DNA from: Gallionella sp.
GTDB lineage: Bacteria > Pseudomonadota > Gammaproteobacteria > Burkholderiales > Gallionellaceae
NCBI GenBank assembly: GCA_030645775.1
Contig: JAUSLX010000018.1
Coordinates: forward strand, 1-32,811
Length of the DNA stretch: 32,811 bases
Direction: 5' to 3'
Each line of letters begins with the position of its first letter. Positions within the stretch are counted from its first letter, which is position 1. A program made the position numbers and the translations under genes. This document shows, piece by piece, positions 26,517-32,811 of the stretch. The notes beneath the pieces were generated by a model. It had not been told where the DNA came from. It did not search any database and saw nothing but the letters and a program-made list of their open reading frames with translations.

Positions 26517-28934
26517 ATGATCAACATTGAAATTGATGGCAAATTAGTCGAGACCGAACAGGGTTCCACGGTGATGGACGCGGCGCATAAGGCCGGGGTC
26601 TATATTCCGCATTTTTGCTACCACAAAAAACTGTCCATTTCGGCCAACTGCCGGATGTGTCTGGTGGAAGTGGAAAAAGCACCCAAGCCGTTGCCTGCGT
26701 GTGCGACACCGGCTGCTGACGGCATGAAAGTGCATACGCATTCCGAACTGGCGGTCAAGGCGCAAAAAGGCGTGATGGAATTTCTGCTGATCAACCACCC
26801 TTTGGATTGCCCGATCTGCGATCAGGGCGGCGAATGTCAGCTGCAGGATGTTGCGATGGGTTACGGTGGAGGCGAGTCGCGCTACACCGAAGAAAAACGT
26901 GTGGTAAGTCCCAAGCAAATTGGCGAACTGATTTCAACCAATGAAATGAGCCGCTGCATCCAGTGCACGCGTTGCGTGCGTTTCGGTCAGGAAATCGCCG
27001 GCATCATGGAGCTGGGCATGGCTAACCGTACCGAGCATGCGCAGATCATGAGCTTTGTTAACAGTTCGGTCGATTCCGAATTGTCGGGCAACATGATAGA
27101 TCTGTGTCCGGTCGGTGCGCTGACCAGCAAACCTTTCCGCTACACCGCACGTTCGTGGGAATTGTCACGCCGCAAGTCGGTCAGCCCGCACGATGGCCTG
27201 GGTTCCAATCTGGCCGTTCACACCAAAGACAATAAAGTCGTTCGCGTCGTTGCCGCAGAGAATGAAGCGGTCAATGAGTGCTGGATTTCTGATAAAGACC
27301 GATTCAGCTATGAAGGGCTGAATTCGCCCGAGCGCTTAACCCGTCCGATGATCAAGCAGGATGGTAAATGGATAGAGGTAGACTGGGCGCCCGCGCTGGA
27401 ATACGTGGCAAATGGCCTGCGTCAGATTGCCAGCAATGCCGGAGCCGAGCATATCGCCGCGCTGGCGACGCCGCACAGCACGTTTGAAGAGCTCTACCTG
27501 TTGCAAAAGCTGCTGCGTGGCATCGGCAGCGGCAATGTGGATTACCGTTTGCGCCAGTCCGATTTCAGTGCGGATGGGAAACAGGCTGGCGCGCCCTGGT
27601 TGGGCATGCCGGTTGCTGATATCAATGCGGCGGATCGTTTTTTGATCGTCGGCAGCTTTCTGCGCAAGGATCATCCCCTGCTGGCGCAACGCATACGTCA
27701 GGCCGTCAAGCACGGGGCCCAGGCCAACATCGTTCATGCCGCCGATGATGATTTGCTGATGCCGGTTGTCAACAAGGCCATCATTGCACCGAATGAATTA
27801 CTCAACATGCTGGCACAGGTGCTCAAGGCACTCGCCTCTGAAAAACAGACAGCGTTGCCTGCCGCAGTACAGCAGGCTGTTGCGGCGGTAACCGTTACGG
27901 CAGCGGCCGGTGCGATCGCCCAGAGTCTGTCCGGCGGCCAGCAGGTCGCCGTGTTGCTGGGCAATTTCGCGCAGCAGCATCCGCAGGCCGCGCAGATTGG
28001 GCTGCTGGCTGAACAAATTGCCGCCCTGTGCGCGGGCAGATTTGGTTATCTGGGTGAGGCGGCAAACAGCGTGGGTGCTTATCTGGCCGGTGCAGTGCCT
28101 TTTGCAGGCGATGTGCAGGGCATGAATGCAGCACAGATGCTGTCTGAACCTCGCAAGGCTTACCTGTTGTTGAATGTCGAGCCTGAGCTGGATATGCACA
28201 ATCCGCAGCTGGCGATGAACGCGATGCGTGCTGCCGATATGGTGGTGGCCATGTCAGCCTATAAACATCATGCGATGGACTATGCGGATGTGTTGTTGCC
28301 CGTTGTGCCGTTCAGCGAAACCTCGGGTACGTTTGTGAATACCGAAGGCCGCGCGCAAAGCTTCAAGGGCGCTGTCAAGCCGCTGGCTGAAGCACGTCCG
28401 GCGTGGAAAGTATTGCGCGTATTGGGCAATCTGCTCGATGTGTCGGGCTTTGATTACGATACCAGCGAGGCGGTTCGTGCCGAGGGACTGCATACACTCA
28501 GCCTGGACGACAAACTCGGCAATCGTATCGCAGGCGTGGAAATTAACATTACGGCTGACGGCAACGGCGCAGGCCTGCAACGTGTCAGCGATGTGCCGAT
28601 CTATTCGGCTGATGCGCTGGTGCGTCGTGCGGTTTCCTTGCAGAAAACCACTGATGCCGCCGTGCCATGCGTAATGCTGCATGGCAGTGAGCTGCAGAAG
28701 CTGGGCGTAGTATCCGGGGATACCGTCAAGGTCAGTCAGGGTGAGGCAAGCGTGCAACTGACGGTGCAGGCCAACAACCAATTGCCGCCGGGTACTGCGC
28801 GCGTCGCAGCGGGTCATCCTGCTACGGCAGCACTGGGCGCGATGTTTGGAACAATTGAAATAACAACTGGCCATTCGACCAAGCAGCCAGAAAATGCCTG
28901 CCAAGTCGCTGGTCATTCCGTGGAGCGTGCATGA
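26517..28934 (+). CDS. nuoG: NADH-quinone oxidoreductase subunit G
   Basis: [85 protein letters not shown]. Confidence 0.97.
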   Translation: MINIEIDGKLVETEQGSTVMDAAHKAGVYIPHFCYHKKLSISANCRMCLVEVEKAPKPLPACATPAADGMKVHTHSELAVKAQKGVMEFLLINHPLDCPICDQGGECQLQDVAMGYGGGESRYTEEKRVVSPKQIGELISTNEMSRCIQCTRCVRFGQEIAGIMELGMANRTEHAQIMSFVNSSVDSELSGNMIDLCPVGALTSKPFRYTARSWELSRRKSVSPHDGLGSNLAVHTKDNKVVRVVAAENEAVNECWISDKDRFSYEGLNSPERLTRPMIKQDGKWIEVDWAPALEYVANGLRQIASNAGAEHIAALATPHSTFEELYLLQKLLRGIGSGNVDYRLRQSDFSADGKQAGAPWLGMPVADINAADRFLIVGSFLRKDHPLLAQRIRQAVKHGAQANIVHAADDDLLMPVVNKAIIAPNELLNMLAQVLKALASEKQTALPAAVQQAVAAVTVTAAAGAIAQSLSGGQQVAVLLGNFAQQHPQAAQIGLLAEQIAALCAGRFGYLGEAANSVGAYLAGAVPFAGDVQGMNAAQMLSEPRKAYLLLNVEPELDMHNPQLAMNAMRAADMVVAMSAYKHHAMDYADVLLPVVPFSETSGTFVNTEGRAQSFKGAVKPLAEARPAWKVLRVLGNLLDVSGFDYDTSEAVRAEGLHTLSLDDKLGNRIAGVEINITADGNGAGLQRVSDVPIYSADALVRRAVSLQKTTDAAVPCVMLHGSELQKLGVVSGDTVKVSQGEASVQLTVQANNQLPPGTARVAAGHPATAALGAMFGTIEITTGHSTKQPENACQVAGHSVERA

Positions 28935-29959
28935 TGGAATGGCTACTACCCATACAGAACCTGTTAGGCCCGGCATGGTTGCCCATCTGGACGGCTGTCA
29001 AAATCATGGTGATCGTCGGGCCGCTGATGGGCGCGGTTGCCTATCTGACGCTGGCTGAACGCAAGGTTATCGGCTGGATGCAGATTCGTATCGGCCCGAA
29101 TCGGGTCGGCCCTTTCGGTCTGTTGCAGCCGCTCGCGGACGGCATCAAGCTGTTGATGAAAGAAATCATCATTCCCAGCGGCTCCAATAAGTTTTTGTTT
29201 GTTATCGCACCTGTCATGGTGCTGATGCCGGCACTTGCGGCCTGGGCCGTCGTGCCATTCAATGCCGAGCTGGTGCTCGCTGACGTGAATGCGGGATTGC
29301 TCTACATTCTGGCGATGACTTCGCTGGGTGTGTACGGTGTGATCATCGCCGGCTGGGCATCGAACTCAAAATATGCCTTTCTGGGTGCCTTGCGTTCGGC
29401 GGCGCAGATTGTGTCATATGAAATCGCGATGGGTTTTGCGCTGGTGACGGTGTTGATGGCGGCGCAAAGTCTGAATCTGGGTGAGATAGTGCGCGGTCAG
29501 CAGGGCAGTTACGGCATGCTCAACTGGTACATCATTCCCCTGTTCCCGATGTTTCTGGTCTACCTGATTTCGGGTGTGGCGGAAACCAACCGGGCACCAT
29601 TCGATGTGGCAGAAGGCGAATCGGAAATTGTCGCCGGATTCCATGTTGAATATTCAGGCATGGCTTTCGCGCTGTTCTTCCTGGGCGAATACGCCAACAT
29701 GATACTGGTCGCCTTCCTGACCTCGATCATGTTCCTGGGCGGCTGGTTGTCGCCCGTGTCATTTTTGCCGGACAGCATCGCATGGATGTTCGCCAAGGTC
29801 GCTTTCGTGCTGTTCCTGTTTCTGTGGTTCCGTGCAACTTTCCCGCGTTATCGCTATGACCAGTTGATGCGCCTGGGCTGGAAAGTGTTTATCCCTATAA
29901 CGATAGTATGGGTCGTGGTAGTGGGTGGCTGGATGCAAACTCCCTATTGGCTGTGGTAG
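28931..29959 (+). CDS. nuoH: NADH-quinone oxidoreductase subunit H
   Basis: [64 protein letters not shown]. Confidence 0.98.
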   Translation: MMEWLLPIQNLLGPAWLPIWTAVKIMVIVGPLMGAVAYLTLAERKVIGWMQIRIGPNRVGPFGLLQPLADGIKLLMKEIIIPSGSNKFLFVIAPVMVLMPALAAWAVVPFNAELVLADVNAGLLYILAMTSLGVYGVIIAGWASNSKYAFLGALRSAAQIVSYEIAMGFALVTVLMAAQSLNLGEIVRGQQGSYGMLNWYIIPLFPMFLVYLISGVAETNRAPFDVAEGESEIVAGFHVEYSGMAFALFFLGEYANMILVAFLTSIMFLGGWLSPVSFLPDSIAWMFAKVAFVLFLFLWFRATFPRYRYDQLMRLGWKVFIPITIVWVVVVGGWMQTPYWLW

Positions 29960-29994
29960 GGACGCGATGACTCACGCTCGCACGAGGAAATAAA

Positions 29995-30483
29995 ATGGAA
30001 AAAATAAAAGAATTCTTTAAGACGTTCCTGCTTTTTGAATTGCTCAAAGGGATGGCGCTGACCGGACGTTATATGTTCGCACGCAAGATTACCGTGCAAT
30101 TCCCGGAAGAGAGAACACCGCAGGGCTTCCGCTTTCGTGGTTTGCATGCGCAACGTCGCTATGCAAACGGGGAAGAGCGCTGTATCGGATGCAAATTGTG
30201 CGAAGCAGTCTGTCCGGCGCTGGCGATCAAAATTGCCGTGGCAGAACGTGAAGACGGCACACGCCGTACCACGCAATACGATATTGACCTGACCAAGTGT
30301 ATTTTTTGCGGTTTCTGTGAGGAATCCTGTCCGGTGGATGCGATTGTAGAAACGCGAATTTTTGAGTATCACGGCGAAAAACGCGGTGATTTGTATTACA
30401 CCAAACCCATGCTGCTGGCGATAGGCGACAAGCACGAAACGCAAATCGCCAAAGACCGCGCAGCAGATTCCAAATACAGGTAG
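29995..30483 (+). CDS. nuoI: NADH-quinone oxidoreductase subunit I
   Basis: Two 4Fe-4S motifs: [12 protein letters not shown] and [24 protein letters not shown]. Confidence 0.98.
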   Translation: MEKIKEFFKTFLLFELLKGMALTGRYMFARKITVQFPEERTPQGFRFRGLHAQRRYANGEERCIGCKLCEAVCPALAIKIAVAEREDGTRRTTQYDIDLTKCIFCGFCEESCPVDAIVETRIFEYHGEKRGDLYYTKPMLLAIGDKHETQIAKDRAADSKYR

Positions 30484-30560
30484 TGGTAAGTAGGGAGTGG
30501 GGAATGGGGAGTAGGAAGTAGGAAGTAGGAAGTAGGGAGTAGTGTTTACCACTTACCACT
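30481..30560. repeat. nuoI/nuoJ intergenic G/A-rich short tandem repeat flanked by inverted repeat
   Basis: AGTGGTAAGT (30482-30491) and ACTTACCACT (30551-30560) flank tandem agtagga-type heptamers (gagtaggaagtaggaagtaggaagtagggagtag). Confidence 0.9.
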
Positions 30561-30603
30561 CGCCACTATCCACTTACAACTTACAGTTTTTAAGGGTGAA
30601 TTT

Positions 30604-31203
30604 ATGAGTTTTTTTGATGTGGTGTTTTATCTGTTTGCGACCATTACCGTCATGGCGGGTATGGGGGTGGTTGTGGCACGCAATCCCGTTCATGCAGCGC
30701 TGTTTCTGGTGCTGGCTTTCTGTAGCGCGGCAGGTATCTGGATGTTGCTCGAAGCCGAGTTTCTTGCCATCACGCTGGTGCTGGTTTACGTCGGTGCGGT
30801 GATGGTGTTGTTCCTGTTCGTGGTGATGATGCTGGACATCAACCTGGTGAAATTGCGCGAGGGATTCTGGCGCTGGTTTCCGTTCGGTGCCCTGCTGGCT
30901 GGATTGATGGTGTTCGAGATGATCTGGGTGTTGGGTTCGCCTCAGATAGCGGATGTTTCCAATACCGTGGTACGTGCCGCCGATTACAGCAATACCAAGG
31001 AACTGGGGCGCCTGATTTACACCGACTATGTCTATCCGTTTGAGATAGCCGCTGTGATTCTGCTGGTGGCGATGGTTGCGGCAATCGCCCTCACGCTGCG
31101 CCGTCGTCCGGGCGTCAAGACGCAAAATATTGCAGAACAGGTAAAAGCCAAAAAGGCAGACCGCCTGCGTATCGTGAGCATGAAGTCCGAACCCAAAGTG
31201 TAG
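30604..31203 (+). CDS. nuoJ: NADH-quinone oxidoreductase subunit J
   Basis: RNPVHAALFLVLAFCSAAGIWMLLEAEFLAITLVLVYVGAVMVLFLFVVMMLD. Confidence 0.97.
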   Translation: MSFFDVVFYLFATITVMAGMGVVVARNPVHAALFLVLAFCSAAGIWMLLEAEFLAITLVLVYVGAVMVLFLFVVMMLDINLVKLREGFWRWFPFGALLAGLMVFEMIWVLGSPQIADVSNTVVRAADYSNTKELGRLIYTDYVYPFEIAAVILLVAMVAAIALTLRRRPGVKTQNIAEQVKAKKADRLRIVSMKSEPKV

Positions 31204-31273
31204 GTCGGGTTTTAACCCGACAATGAACCAGGCAGGGTGTCGGGCTGAAGCCCGACCTACAACCCGACCTACA
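31201..31273. repeat. REP-like double hairpin between nuoJ and nuoK
   Basis: GTCGGGTTTTAACCCGAC (31204-31221), GTCGGGCTGAAGCCCGAC (31239-31256), then a partial unit AACCCGACCTACA. Confidence 0.9.
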
Positions 31274-31299
31274 AAATAATCAAGGGAGCGAAAATCGAG

Positions 31300-31605
31300 A
31301 TGGTAACTCTTTCACATTATCTGGTGTTTAGCGCGGTGCTGTTTGCCATCAGCGTGCTGGGCATTTTTCTGAATCGTAAAAATGTGATCATTTTGTTGAT
31401 GTGCATAGAGTTGATGTTGCTGGCTGTGAATACCAATTTCGTCGCGTTCTCACATTATCTTAACGATACCTCCGGTCAGATTTTTGTTTTCTTCATACTG
31501 ACCGTTGCGGCAGCTGAGGCCGCAATCGGCCTTGCGATTCTGGTGGTGCTGTTCCGCAATCTGCGCACCATTAACGTTGACGATCTTGGCAGTTTGAAAG
31601 GCTGA
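31300..31605 (+). CDS. nuoK: NADH-quinone oxidoreductase subunit K
   Basis: [31 protein letters not shown]...[19 protein letters not shown]. Confidence 0.98.
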   Translation: MVTLSHYLVFSAVLFAISVLGIFLNRKNVIILLMCIELMLLAVNTNFVAFSHYLNDTSGQIFVFFILTVAAAEAAIGLAILVVLFRNLRTINVDDLGSLKG

Positions 31606-31609
31606 TGTG

Positions 31610-32811
31610 ATGGATATCCAAACATATTACCTGTTAGTACCGCTGGCCCCTTTGTTCGGCGCCATCGTAGCGGGACTGTTCGGCAAATTGCTGGGCCGTA
31701 CTTTTACACATCGCATTACTATTGCGCTGGTTGGCGTTTCCCTGTTTGCCTCGATACAGGTGTTTCTGGACGTCATGGCCGGGCATACATTTAATGGCAC
31801 GGTATATACCTGGCTGACGACAGGGGATACCAGTTTCCATGTCGGATTTTTGATCGATCAGTTGACCGTTACCATGATGCTGGTGGTGACCAGCGTCTCC
31901 CTGATGGTGCATATCTACACCATAGGCTATATGTCGGAAGATGCCGGATACCAGCGTTTCTTCAGCTACATCTCCTTGTTTACCTTCTCCATGCTGATGC
32001 TGGTGATGGCAAACAATTTCATGCAATTGTTCTTCGGTTGGGAGGCGGTAGGCCTGGTGTCCTATCTGCTGATCGGTTTCTGGTATGACCGCCCTACGGC
32101 GATTTATGCCAACCTGAAAGCATTTCTGGTTAACCGGGTCGGCGATTTTGGATTTTTGCTGGGCATAGGCCTGGTGCTGATGGTGTTCGGCACGCTGGAT
32201 TATGCCGCCGTGTTTGCCACAGCGGCGAGTCACGCGGATGATCTGGCACCGATTGCCGGCATGTCAGTCAACCTGTTGACTGCAATCTGTATCCTGCTGT
32301 TTATCGGCGCGATGGGCAAGAGCGCGCAATTTCCGCTACATGTCTGGCTGCCGGATTCCATGGAAGGCCCGACACCAATCTCCGCGTTGATTCATGCGGC
32401 CACCATGGTGACTGCCGGTATCTTCATGGTGGCGCGCATGTCGCCTCTGTTTGAATTGTCCGATACGGCGTTGTCCTTTGTCATGGTGACAGGTGCGATT
32501 ACCGCGCTGTTCATGGGCTTCCTCGGCATCATCCAGAACGACATCAAACGTGTGATTGCTTACTCTACCCTGTCGCAACTGGGTTACATGTTCGTCGCAC
32601 TGGGTGCATCCGCCTATTCGGTGGGTATCTTCCACCTGATGACGCATGCGTTCTTCAAAGCCTTGCTGTTCCTGGCTGCCGGCAGCGTAATTATTGCCAT
32701 GCACCATGATCAGGATATTCGCAACATGGGCGGCTTGCGCAAGTACATGCCGATCACCTGGATTACCTTTTTGATCGGTACGCTGGCGCTGATCGGCACA
32801 CCGTTCTTCTC
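31610..32811 (+). CDS. nuoL: NADH-quinone oxidoreductase subunit L, 3' truncated by window end
   Basis: Open from ATG 31610 to window end (absent from ORF track): MDIQTYYLLVPLAPLFGAIVAGLFGK..., LFFGWEAVGLVSYLLIGFWY, KSAQFPLHVWLPDSMEGPTPISALIHAATMVTAGIFMVAR. Confidence 0.96.
   Translation, partial: MDIQTYYLLVPLAPLFGAIVAGLFGKLLGRTFTHRITIALVGVSLFASIQVFLDVMAGHTFNGTVYTWLTTGDTSFHVGFLIDQLTVTMMLVVTSVSLMVHIYTIGYMSEDAGYQRFFSYISLFTFSMLMLVMANNFMQLFFGWEAVGLVSYLLIGFWYDRPTAIYANLKAFLVNRVGDFGFLLGIGLVLMVFGTLDYAAVFATAASHADDLAPIAGMSVNLLTAICILLFIGAMGKSAQFPLHVWLPDSMEGPTPISALIHAATMVTAGIFMVARMSPLFELSDTALSFVMVTGAITALFMGFLGIIQNDIKRVIAYSTLSQLGYMFVALGASAYSVGIFHLMTHAFFKALLFLAAGSVIIAMHHDQDIRNMGGLRKYMPITWITFLIGTLALIGTPFF

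Noticed and set aside
30508-30540. CRISPR or VNTR-coded peptide in the nuoI/nuoJ spacer
   Set aside because: Heptamer repeats with no repeat-spacer pattern and no ORF; kept only as a short tandem repeat

Overview
The window looks like a betaproteobacterial chromosome segment (Nitrosomonadales-like by gene order and product style; this is an inference). Left part: the tail of an unknown CDS, a CHASE2-type class III nucleotide cyclase (+), and convergent to it a two-gene minus-strand unit. That unit is a TPR plus beta-barrel outer-membrane protein resembling Slam/T11SS translocators, followed 21 bp later by a giant 2949-aa FecR-domain protein. The giant has a roughly 710-residue Lys/Arg-free Ala/Thr/Asn/Gln-rich region and six degenerate beta-rich modules. 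Middle part: psiF-like gene, pcnB, folK, a RelB/ParE-type toxin-antitoxin pair, panB, panC, an antisense orphan PAS histidine kinase, panD, tpiA, secG and tRNA-Leu(GAG). Right part: nuoABCDEFGHIJK and the 5' part of nuoL. The best candidate for an under-described system is the giant FecR/multi-barrel protein with its Slam-like partner and the neighbouring CHASE2 cyclase. The nuo operon is otherwise tightly packed but carries three unrelated repeat or duplication insertions (C/D, I/J, J/K). The C/D one duplicates and partly inverts the nuoD start region.
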